A stretch of DNA of 64,000 nt from Anagrus nilaparvatae (Eukaryota > Arthropoda > Insecta > Hymenoptera > Mymaridae), in NCBI GenBank assembly GCA_022575985.1, contig JAKSXM010000007.1, positions 21,454,501 through 21,518,500 of the forward strand, given 5' to 3'. A program made the position numbers and the translations under genes. Under the pieces are notes generated by a model, which was not told the DNA's origin, did not search any database, and worked only from the letters and a program-made list of their open reading frames with translations. Positions 45,470-56,300 of this stretch are shown one piece after another (the first letter of the stretch is position 1; each line of letters starts with the position of its first letter).

Positions 45470-46920
45470 ATGTATAAATAAAAAAATATATAGTTCTAGA
45501 AAATTTTTTTAAAATAAAGAATCAATAAAATTAAAGATATAGTAGTAAAATCATGAATTGATTTTTTTAATATATAACTTGCTTATTAAATCTGATTTTG
45601 TGCATGATTTTATTAGTTTTCAAGACACGACGTATAAAAGTTTTGATTTGTATATTTAATGGATAAATATATTTCTTGATAACCTTTAAGCAAAATTTTC
45701 TTCTCTTTTTTTTTTAAATTTAATATATCGTTTGTAAGAACTAGTTAAATAAAGATCAGTTTATAATACATGGAAGGAGCAATTTATCGAACGGTGAAGT
45801 ATATTTTTTTATTGAAGAAAAATATTTTTTTTTCACATTCAGCATAAATGATAGAAAATTACTAGATATTTTACGAGTATATAATATCATGTATAATAAA
45901 ATATTTTCATGTAATATTGAAATATGAAGAGTAAGAGAAGCAGCAAGCATAAACCTATAAGGAATATATATATTTTTTTGAAAAATTAAATAAAACTACT
46001 CTTTTATTCATAATTGAGAATTTTTTTTTTTTCATTGATGAAAGGTTTAAAATGTATAATGGGAAAAATCTAAGATATTTTCTGATGCAAGAAATTGTAA
46101 ATTATACTTTTTTTATGCTAAAAATTCTTTATTGATTGATTTTTAACGATGTATAATTGAATGCAATAGAAAATATCTTCTTGTACGATTATATTATACT
46201 CGTTGATTTACAAATTGTATATCAAGTTTGGATATTGTATATTTTATGATTTCAATAAATTTAACAGAAAAATAATATTTTTTATTATTTTTATTTTTAC
46301 ATAATTAATATTTTTAAATTTAATATTCATTTAATTATATTTAAAAAACTCCTCGTAATTATCAATCTAATGTAAAATTTTCATTTCTCGAAAGAGAAAT
46401 GACTTTTCAACTTTATTTAAGCATCTTAATTGTAAACAAATTTCAAAGAGATATTTTGCAATAAATTAAGTTTTATATATAAATGCTAATAGATTATTCA
46501 TTTTTTTTTTGAATGCAATGTATTGTGTTGGTTACTTTTCTTTTTCTTTCGGTATTTTTCATTTCTTCAAAAAATAACCGTTTTTAACAAAAGCGCCACT
46601 AAGTATTACTCCTTTAATGAGTCTAATGAATAATAATCGTAATTTCTAATATCTTATTAAATCTTTATTGATTTTTTAAGAATTTTCATGTATCGTGATT
46701 TTTGAACCAGAGGTACTAATTTTAATATTCTGGAATAAAATATTTTCATACTGGATTGTCTTTTAAGTCTTTGAAGTATTTTCTGTTTATAGTCAGATTG
46801 TATGCATGATGTATAGTCAAGGAAAGTAGGTAAAATCTGGAAGCAGTAATTTGAGGTAAGCAGCAGATACTTGATGTAACTTGAATTTTGTTAAAAAAGG
46901 TGCCTAGTACCAAAGTAAAG
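45470..46920. other. AT-rich intergenic DNA
   Basis: Nothing recognised apart from the motif copy at 46384. Confidence 0.55.
46384..46399 (+). repeat. Dispersed motif, perfect stem form
   Basis: TTTCTCGAAAGAGAAA: a 6-bp stem TTTCTC/GAGAAA closed by GAAA, followed by TGAC. The same word is present in inverse at 61830-61845. Confidence 0.65.
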
Positions 46921-46939
46921 AACTTTCGTTAGTTGCCAT

Positions 46940-46985
46940 AAGGGTGGGGGAAGGGGGGGGGGGGGGTGGAACTTATTGGGGGAGG
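46940..46985 (+). repeat. Poly-G-rich tract
   Basis: A run of G interrupted by few other bases (GGTGGGGGAAGGGGGGGG and on), comparable with the G tracts of family B, but without the rest of that family. Confidence 0.6.
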
Positions 46986-47271
46986 TTAAAAAAAAAATAA
47001 CGTAATCAATCGATAAATTACCATTTTTTAAGATAAAAACATTCATTGCAATTTTTCATAAAAATGCACCCCTTCCGAGTTATAGCGCAATGAAAAGTGT
47101 GATTTTTGCCAAAAAAATTTTAAATTTCTTAGTTTTTTTAATTTTACTTGAAATCTGGTAGAATTACAAAAAAAATTATACATTACTAATATGAAGTATT
47201 TTCGTTGACAAAGACAGTGGTTTTTTTTTTCGTACGATTAATATTAAAGGAGATATGACAAGACAAAAATG

Positions 47272-48338
47272 CACACCCAGCTTGAACGAGCTAAAAGTCG
47301 AAAAAAAATGACGACAAAATCTAACCTTGCAATCTTTTTAGAAATAATTTGTTATTTTCATATTTCCATAGCAGTAAGTTGGAGCTGATCATCTAAAAAT
47401 TTTTTAGTCACTTTTGTGGATGTCTGAGAGATCAAAATCCGAAAATTTGATTTTTAACAATAAATCTTTATTAAATTTAAAGAAATAGATGAAAAATTTG
47501 GATTGCCAGGGAAAAACCACTCCAAAAGAAAAAAAAACTTTTCTTTTTACGATGAAATTTAGCCAAGTTATCGTCAATTTAAGATTTTGCCCAAATTCGT
47601 CTTAAAAAAGATTGAAATCTTATTGAAAAAAGCCTGTTTCTGAACTTTAAACATGCATTACTCGCTTGATTTTCATCGTAAAATAATAATTTTTTTTTTT
47701 AAATCAATTAATTTTTCCCTGGCAATTCATTTCTTTATGAAAAAAATCATTTTTATGTACCAAATTTCAATTTTTAGGTCAAAAACTGTGTTAAGTAAAT
47801 CTTGCTACTTACAGTTTTCAAAGGCTTTTGACCTAAAAATTGAAATTTGGTACATAAAAATGATTTTTTTCATAAAGAAATGAATTGCCAGGGAAAAATT
47901 AATTGATTTAAAAAAAAAAATTATTATTTTACGATGAAAATCAAGCGAGTAATGCATGTTTAAAGTTCAGAAACAGGCTTTTTTCAATAAGATTTCAATC
48001 TTTTTTAAGACGAATTTGGGCAAAATCTTAAATTGACGATAACTTGGCTAAATTTCATCGTAAAAAGAAAAGTTTTTTTTTCTTTTGGAGTGGTTTTTCC
48101 CTGGCAATCCAAATTTTTCATCTATTTCTTTAAATTTAATAAAGATTTATTGTTAAAAATCAAATTTTCGGATTTTGATCTCTCAGACATCCACAAAAGT
48201 GACTAAAAAATTTTTAGATGATCAGCTCCAACTTACTGCTATGGAAATATGAAAATAACAAATTATTTCTAAAAAGATTGCAAGGTTAGATTTTGTCGTC
48301 ATTTTTTTTCGACTTTTAGCTCGTTCAAGCTGGGTGTG
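47272..48338. mobile_element. 1,067 bp near-perfect hairpin element
   Basis: CACACCCAGCTTGAACGAGC and GCTCGTTCAAGCTGGGTGTG are exact ends. The arms run about 500 bp each with almost no differences noted, meeting at a loop of some 40 nt around 47780-47825. The flanks are AATG on both sides (47268-47271 and 48339-48342), a possible 4-bp target duplication. The arms contain short open frames that mirror one another; no transposase. Confidence 0.92.
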
Positions 48339-48389
48339 AATGGTTGTTTAACGAAAAAAAGTTATGGGCAAAATAATTTTTTTTCTGTA

Positions 48390-48550
48390 CAGTAGCCACG
48401 AAAGTACGATTTCCTCGCTACTGTCGCAGAAAAATTTTATACAGCCCTTGTCCATAAATAAAGAATGCCCCAAATCGTAATTTACGTGTGATTTGGGCAA
48501 TTCTTTACTTTTCTGGACACGAGCCGTAAATATACTATTCCATAATTTTT
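48390..48550. repeat. Repeat family C copy
   Basis: GTCCATAAATAAAGAATGCC, then the inverted pair CCCAAATCGTAATTTACG / ACGTGTGATTTGGG, then TTCTTTACTTTTCTGGACAC. It is a compact version of the 25.2 kb copy, without the CTCGGCTTTGCC middle. Confidence 0.7.
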
Positions 48551-49454
48551 TTAGCGCCATTTGGGCTAAGTTGCTTGGGAAAAAAATCCTTTGGTGAAAA
48601 GTCAGAACACTTGTTCCTAAATATGTCCAGCAATTTTTGTCCCTATCGGGTAATTATTGTTTATGCTTTAGCCTGATAAGGTTGGGTAAAATCGTGTATT
48701 TTTTAAAACATTTTCAGTTTTTGGCCAGCAGCGTGAACATTATTTTTCATTACACGCTGCAAAAAAGATCTACTTTCTTACTTTCGGGCGATCTTTTTTT
48801 CGCTTTTAATGAAAAACTATGTGTTCAACACGGGAAAAAATGCAGGAAATTTTACTTTCAATGCTGTCTGAACTCGTTCGCTACGCTCACTCGTGCATAC
48901 AACTGCATTGAAAGCCAAATCCTACTTTTTTTCCCTTGTTGAACAAATAGATATATTTTAAACAGCCAAATTTTTTAGTATTTATTTCAAGTTGTTTGTA
49001 ATTCAAGTTTTTGTTATAATTTTTCTTCTGCAAGCAGATTTGGCCGTTTAAAATTGCCTATTTTATGTTTATAACGGTAAATGCTCTTTAAAAATGGCCG
49101 ATCCAATTGAAATTTTGCATATGACATGAAATTTCGGCGTTAATCTTAGCTTTGAAATGGTTTATTGTACATATCGTTATCATTAGCCAAAAAAAAAGTT
49201 ATAGCCAATTAAATTCCTTTTTTTTCAGCAATTCCAAAAAATTTTTATACTTAATCCATTAGGTCCCTGAAATTTGGCATGAAAAATTTTCATACAGTAC
49301 CTTATGTTTAGATGATAACTCAATAAAATGCTGCTATAAAATCTCAAATTCCGACTTTTTTCAGCTGTAAATTAGCCGTAAAACCTAAAATAAGTAATAA
49401 AAAAGGTACAAAGATTTGTGTTTTTTTCGTGTAAATATTTAATTTAACGGAAAA

Positions 49455-49700
49455 TTTTTACACGACAAATGTTTATAGGCAGGGGGTTTTTTATTTGGGG
49501 GGGGGGGATGAACTCAGAATTATTTTAATTTAAAGACTTAGAATTATTTGAGTTTAGATTTAGAAGTAAAAATTATTTTCATTTACGGACTTTGAATAAT
49601 TTTGATTTAGGGACTTAAAATAATTTTTAATTCCAAACTTAGAATAATTTCAATTAAGGGGTAAAGAATAATAAGGATTTTAAGAGCTAAAAACTATTTT
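49455..49700 (+). repeat. Family B copy, degenerate
   Basis: ACAAATGTTTATAGGCAGGGG, a G tract (49497-49507) and about six variants of GGGACTTAGAATAATTT. The right end is missing. Confidence 0.6.
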
Positions 49701-49757
49701 TTTGTCTGGCTTAAGGCAAGTTTTTTTGCAATGAGCGCTATTTTAAAGGATTGTGCA

Positions 49758-49800
49758 TTCAGTGGCGGATCTAGAAAATTTTTGGGAGGGAGGGGGTGAT
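49758..49800 (+). repeat. CAGTGGCGGATC transposon end
   Basis: CAGTGGCGGATCTAGAAAAT followed by a G-rich stretch. CAGTGGCGGA-type ends are common among insect DNA transposons and their derivatives; no partner end was identified. Confidence 0.4.
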
Positions 49801-49847
49801 TTGAATCAAATTACAAAAAATTTACTAAAAAAGGACCTTAAAAAGTT

Positions 49848-50225
49848 AACATGGAACATGTTTATAGGGAGGGGGTACTTCAGAACTTAAAATTAAGGAG
49901 GGCGGACAAATTTATCCTATGTAAGGGGGGAAGGGGTCAAATGAGACTTAGAATAATTAGGAGACTTTGAAAAATCTGGGCTTCAGGACTTAGGATAATA
50001 CAGGTTTATGGACTTAGAATAATATCGATTTAGGAACTTTGAATAGTTCAGGTTTAGGGAATCAAAATAGTTTGGGTTTAGAAACTTAATAGCTAGTAAG
50101 GTGATAATTACAAATTATAAAATTATAAAATTTTGTAATTTTGAGTAACATTTGCATTGTACCAAGTCCTCAGCTGGAAGTAAACATGTTCCATGCATTT
50201 AGGTCGTGTTTACGCAAACCATTTT
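49848..50225 (+). repeat. Family B copy
   Basis: AACATGGAACATGTTTATAG at the left, a short TCCTATGTAAGGGGGG segment, TTAGAATAAT minisatellite words, and the standard tail CTCAGCTGGAAGTAAACATG, then TTCCATGCATTTAGG and GTGTTTACGCAAACC. Confidence 0.8.
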
Positions 50226-50254
50226 TAATAGGGGGGGGGGGTGTCCTTCCCCAT

Positions 50255-50760
50255 GCGAGGGGTTGAATTAATTTCTCAATAGTAAATATACAATAAAATA
50301 TTTTAAAAAAATTGATCCAAATACAAAAAAATAATGAGGTCATGTTTTTTGTATTTTTTCTTATTCTGGGAGTAGTTTTAACCCCCCTATTATTAAACCT
50401 TATATCTCAATACCGGGGCATAAGCAATTTTTTTTACATTCTAGGGTACTTTTTACACCCAGGGTTGCAAATCTTGTTACTATTTCGGCTGTAAAAAGAA
50501 AAGGGGCAAAAAAAATTTAATAACGTTTTTTTCACTTTTTTAAATTTAGGGGTAGTTTTCACCCCCCCCCCCCCTGGGGAGGGATGTAATTAATTTCATA
50601 ATAGTAAATACACGATAAAATATTTTCAAAAAATTGATCCAAATACGAAAAAAATAAGGAGGTCATATTTTTTGTATTTTTTCTTATTCTGGGGGTAGTT
50701 TTAACCCCCCTATTATTTTACCTTATATCTCAATTTCAGTCCATAATAAAATAAAAAAAA
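50255..50760 (+). repeat. Direct duplication of ~165 bp, ~320 bp apart
   Basis: Segments 50262-50432 and 50586-50745 share AATAGTAAATA, ATTGATCCAAATAC, TTTTTTGTATTTTTTCTTAT and GTAGTTTTAACCCCCCTATT in order. G or C tracts (50229-50240, 50564-50574) precede each copy. A 60-codon frame inside is not a gene. Confidence 0.75.
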
Positions 50761-51171
50761 ATCTTCATTAACTTTTCTAAAAAAATGGCATTAATTTGAT
50801 AATTTTAGCAAAAATTCCAAAATATTTAAAAACAACCCCTAAAAAATGGTAGTTTTTACTGTTTACAGGGTGATTGAGAAATTTCTGACATTAAAATCGT
50901 AATCAGTGACCCAAAAAAACCCTAGTACCTATTTTCATCAAAACTCATTTAATATTTCCCAAAATATTAAATATTTATTTATTTTTGTCCAAAAAAAACA
51001 GTTTGGCAAATTTTTACAACATTTTGGATTGCAACCAACCAAAGTTGTTTACTTCTGAACTTGACACCTTTCTTGACAACTTGCAAAAAGTTTCAAGTTG
51101 ATCTGAATTGCCTCAAATTACTGCTTCATTTTACAAAAAAATTTACTTAGGGAAAGTACGACGAATACTCC

Positions 51172-51565
51172 AGTTAAGTCAAAACGCGGGGGATGGGGTG
51201 TATTATCTCCTACTGACATGAGATTTGTTATACTATATGTTTTTTGGGTCGCTGATCACGAAAATCGGGGTTATTTCCGGAAGATATTTTCTGAACACCC
51301 TTAAATATGCAAAAACTACCCCCAAAAAGGGTTTTTTTTTATATATTAGCAAACTGAGTTTATAGATTTAGCCAAGAATTGGTCCTAGGGGGTTTATTGC
51401 GTTGCTGAACAATAATTTCAGGTAGTTTTCAATGAATAATTAATATTTCACCCTTAAATTAGCAAAAATTAACCCTAAAAGGGGGTGTTTTTGATATTTT
51501 CCCACTTTGAGCGACCAGATTAGGGCCTTACAGGTTTTTTGGTTCGCTGATCAAGAATTTGTGGG
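51172..51565 (+). repeat. Family A left half
   Basis: ATACTCCAGTTAAGTCAAAA terminus, then GGGTCGCTGATCACGAAAAT, CAAAAACTACCCCCAAAAAG and further units near 51398 and 51542. It stops at about 51565 and passes into another repeat without an inverted arm. Confidence 0.75.
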
Positions 51566-51566
51566 A

Positions 51567-51960
51567 ATATTATCGATTCCATTAGGTATTTTGGGACTGC
51601 TGGAACTTAATTTGTGGTCAAAAATTATTTTTTAGGGTATTCCCTTTCACCCTTTAATCCTTTAAACATATAAAAAAAAGTTTTTTTAAAAAATTTATAT
51701 TTTTTTATTTTTACACCGTCTAGTAGGTAATTCAAGTCACTGAATCTAAATCTGGAGTCAAATACTATTTTTGAGGGTTGTATTACCCTCATTTTCAACC
51801 TTGCAACTCTTAAAATACCATTTTTTTTTTTAATTTTCTTTTTAATTTTTATCGATTCCAGTAGTATTTTGGGCTGCTGAATCTAATCTGCAGGATCAAA
51901 AATTATTTTTGAAGGGTGTATCACCTTTGTTTTTATACTTAAAAAACTATTTATTATATT
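51567..51960 (+). repeat. Three tandem ~140 bp units
   Basis: Each unit contains a variant of GATTCCAGTAGTATTTTGGG, CTGAATCTAATCTG, TCAAAAATTATTTTTGA and a short run of ACCCT/CACCT (starting near 51578, 51715 and 51858). A related inverse fragment lies at about 52215-52345. Confidence 0.6.
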
Positions 51961-52354
51961 TTTTAAGAACGTTTATTATTACCAAATAAATTTTTTTCTG
52001 GATATTGTTATGCAAGACTGGAAAAGATTATAAGAAGATTATAAAGGTTTGTTGGGTAAATTATTGTTTGTTTGATTATAAGTAACTTTACATTTTTAAA
52101 AGAAAATGAAACATTTATATTTGTTTAAATTTTCTTTGATAAATGTTTTATTTGAAGTGCAAATGTAAATAACGTAATATCTGACAAACAATTAATTTTC
52201 TACTACTGCACTTTTAGATATAGTGGCCCAAAATACCTACAAATCAAACATTGAAAAAAAAGTTAAAAAAAAATAATGGTATTTTTAGGTTTAAAAAGGT
52301 GAAAATAAGGGATTTACATCTCTCAAAAACATTTTCTGACGCCATATTAACCAA

Positions 52355-52460
52355 GGAACATGTTCATTGAATGGGGTATTTGAAAAAGACCAGCCCGGGA
52401 AGGCAGGGGTGAAAAAATGACGTTTTTAGGGGGGGGGGGGGGGGTGAAATGAACTTTTTC
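52355..52460 (+). repeat. Family B left end fragment
   Basis: GGAACATGTTCATTGAATGG, GGTATTTGAAAAAG and a long G tract (52427-52443). It is the close complement of the end at about 32170-32226 (CAAATACCCCATCCAATGAA). Confidence 0.65.
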
Positions 52461-52660
52461 GTAAAAACGTAAAATTTTTTTGTTGAAAATTAATTATTAT
52501 ACCAAAAATGTAATAAATAATCGAAAATTACGAAATCTATGATAGAATTCACTCTGATGTAACGATGCTCTGATGTCTTGTAAATTTTAAAAATATTAAA
52601 GCAACAGCATTTTCAACAACCTTGTTTACAGAAAATCGTATAACTATCATTAATAATTTT

Positions 52661-53395
52661 AACATGGAACATGTGTATTAGGGTTGTTCACAAAAAAAAA
52701 GTGCTCCAAAAATGTTCTTCCTGAAGTATGTTGAAGTTTAGGTGACAAAATGATCCCATACTAATTTTCAGCTCATTTGAGAACGATTTAGGGGTCGCAC
52801 AAACCCAGGGTAGCTCTCAAGAAGTTTTTCGAGTTTAGCGACACCGAAAACATATTAGGAAGTATAGGAAACGTATTTTGAAAAAAATTTTTGTCGTTCC
52901 CACTAATTGTCGGTATTAGCGCCAACCTCTTGAGAGCTACTCTGGGTTTGTGCGACCCCTAAATCGTTCTCAAATGAGCTGAAAATTAGTATGGGATCAT
53001 TTTATCACCTAAACTTCAACATACTTCAGGAAGAACATTTTTGGAGCACTTTTTTTTGTGAACAACCCTATATGGTCCTGTGTATATGGAGAAGCTACCC
53101 TATGAATCTGAAAATCAAGGGGGGGGTCAAATAAGACTTATGTTAAATTCGATTTAGGGACTTAAAATAATTCAGGTTTAGGGACTTAGAATATTTTTGA
53201 TTTAGGGACTTGGAATAATTCAGGTTTAGGGAATCAGAATAGTTTGGGTTTAGAATCTTAACATCTAGTAAAGATTATACTTACAAATAATAAAAATAGC
53301 AAATTTTATTGAAATTTTACATTTATGCATTATACTGCTATAGAAAACATGTTCAATGAATTTAGGTTGTGTTTACACAAATCTGTTATAAAATT
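52661..53395 (+). repeat. Family B copy split by a MITE
   Basis: AACATGGAACATGTGTA, then the MITE, then CCTATGAATCTGAAAATCAA, a G tract, four TTTAGGGACTTAGAATA-type units, and the tail TAGTTTGGGTTTAGAATC, CATGTTCAATGAATTTAGG and GTGTTTACACAAATC. Confidence 0.75.
52681..53068. mobile_element. 388 bp palindromic MITE with TA target duplication
   Basis: GGGTTGTTCACAAAAAAAAA and TTTTTTTTGTGAACAACCC are terminal inverted repeats flanked by TA on both sides. The arms of about 165 bp are near-perfect (TTCCTGAAGTATGTTGAAGT / ACTTCAACATACTTCAGGAA; CGCACAAACCCAG / CTGGGTTTGTGCG). TA duplications fit the Tc1/mariner type, but the family is not proven. Confidence 0.92.
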
Positions 53396-53399
53396 TTTT

Positions 53400-56300
53400 T
53401 ACGAATTTGAAATATTATTAACAGCAATCAATAGAAACTTAAATGCCTTATTAATAATTAAAAAATACGTTGTCCAGAAACTAATTACTAGTTGATTACA
53501 ATTTTAAGATATGCTTAGCTAATTTTCTGTTAATTAATTTTTATGGCCAATATTAAACTTATTGATTGTAATAAATAAAAAAAAATGAGTTTTTTATTCA
53601 AAAAAAAAATTTTACAAATATATTGTAATAAAGTAATTTGTTCTGATTCATTAAATTTATGTTAAAAATAAAAATTTACAAGTTTCTCACACAAAATCTA
53701 AATTATGCATAAAATTTATAAAAATAATAAGTGCAGAACTAAAGTAAAAAAGAATAAGAAATAATAAAAAAAATTTGTGTTCAAGTATTATAAAAAAAAA
53801 AAAAATTCATAAAATTATATAATATTCACAATAATGAATACCCTGTAAAAATCCTGTAAATTTTCTTAAAGTTTTTTTTTTAAAATAATAATATAAGTGC
53901 AAGAAGCCATGTAATTTAGTACGATTACGTAAATGTCATGTTTGTAAAAGCCTTAAGTAAACGTTTAAATACATTATGTGTGCAAGCATTTACAAGCGCC
54001 GATAATTTCCATAGTTATTTAATAATAATAAAAAAAAAAAAATTTTTTTTACCCACTTATAATATAAATATATCATGTGCTAAATACAATACACACACAC
54101 ACACATATGTAATAATTACGTACTTCTGTACAAATATACAGAAATTAAAGGTTTAATTTTCTTGAGAAACATAAAAATTATTTTCTTAACAAAAGAAATA
54201 TTACGTACTAAAGCTCCACGTATACAATGTCTTTTTTTTCTTTTTTTTACAGCTATGGGGAAAAATATAGTAACGGGTTAAAAAAACGAACCTTCGGGGC
54301 TAATGCGAAGTTTGTTCTTTTGATTTTCCAATAAGAAATTCATGTGCACATATTATATTGGTATAAGTTATCGTTTGTGTGGTGTATAAAATACAGAGAG
54401 ACTCAACAACCTAGCAATTATTAGTCATTCTTCGCAAATAGCTGATAGTTAACGATAATTATCTGCCACGTTGGTTGGGGTAATATCGCAAATTTTAATC
54501 TATATATACTGAGGTGTACTATTATATATTGAGTGATCGTGCAAACCAAACACATTTTAATTTTAATTTAACTTCTGTGTTGTTATACTGGCTCATTTCC
54601 TTGCTTAATTATCATTAGAACTTTTTTTCTCAATGTTTTTTATTTATAACTTCAAAAATAACTTCATTGAAAAAAGTATGTTGTAAAATAAAACTCATGG
54701 AAAATTATTATTGAAAATTTGCTGATTTTTTAAAACCTAATTTTTATTAAAATATAGCAATCAATTTCAGAAGTCAAAATTAAGATAATGACCATGTACT
54801 TTAAAGCATGCAATGCTTATTATAACCAATCGATAATTTATTTAGAGCAAATTTAAATACAGCTTAAAATCCATAAATCTCATTCTAAAAATTTTATCAT
54901 TATTAACTAAAATGGATTTTTAAGAAAATTAATTTTTTTATATAATTTTTTTCTTTATTTTAAAATTAAATATTTTTAGTCAGTTATATATGGAAATTAT
55001 TATCGTCTTTGCGTAGTGAACAGTGTGTTAAGCACTGGAATTAAGGTAATAAGCGTGTAGAGAATGGATACTTAAATTAAATAAATTTATGCAAAAAACA
55101 CACATACAAATATATATAAATGTATTACGTCTACATACACATTTTAAAAATGAGCTTATGTATGTTTCACACATATAAAAAAAAATTTTTTTTTCATGTA
55201 AATTGAGATGAAAGTATAAATACAGTATTAAATTATACCAGTATTATTCAAAAGACGTGATCTTACGCCTTTAGCGAATTTCATTTTGTAAATTGTTAAC
55301 TTCTTTTTCCGTTTTTTTAATTATTTTTTTTTATATACTTTTATATTATTAATATACAAGTTAAGTATATTGCATTCCGTTGGAAATGTGGGAACCGAAT
55401 GTGATTTAATTTATACATGTTTTTCTTTATTAGTAATATGGAACATGTTAATAAGAACTCTATTTAGGACTACGTTTCTAGAAAAATGTGGGGATGTGTG
55501 CTTAGTAGTGAACATTCTCAGGAAAGAACCTTAGAAAACTTACAAAAAGGTTATTTTTTAATAACAAAAATGCCAAATTAATATCTTTGTTCGATTTTTA
55601 CTCCATTTGAAATTTTTGGACTCATTTGATACATTGCTGATGTCTTATCTATTCCCAGACATCTATATTTTAGAACATTAAAATTTTTAGTAAAAATAGC
55701 AAAATTTTTAGCCTTAATTTTTTACGATTAAAAAAAAATCGAAAAAATTTAAAAAATTTTTTAAAAAAGAAAAATATTGAAATTTTTTGATTGACACGGA
55801 TTGACATATAAAATACGTATAATACTTTATTTAACTCGAAATAAATAATTATTAGACAGGTATTTTACAACGTTGACAGTTTTTTAAAACAAATGAAATA
55901 TAGTACTATAAAAATTTTTTTGATTGTCATTTTATTTTATAATTTATGTTAATTTAGACATTGATTAATTAAACATTATTAAGTATAATATGATTATTTA
56001 AATAAAACTATTTCGTATGTAATTAGAAATACTATCCAGACTAATATAATTTAATGAATAAAAAAAAAATTTTAATCTTTTATTCTAATATTTTGGGCGC
56101 CAGGTATTGGGTATATATTTCAATTAAATGAATTCTAGTCACAATATCATATTTTTTATTTTTTAAGTTATGTCTCAAATGAGATTTTAAAAAATTTTTT
56201 GGGATGATTGATTGTATAAAAAAATTTTTGATGAATCTTGGGAACCATAAAAAAATCAAACTATTTAAGCATAATTTTTTTTAAATATAAATGACATATA

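Noticed and set aside
48637..48942. 101-codon frame
   Set aside because: It crosses a GAACTCGTTCGCTACGCTCA transposon-like segment and has no recognisable domain.
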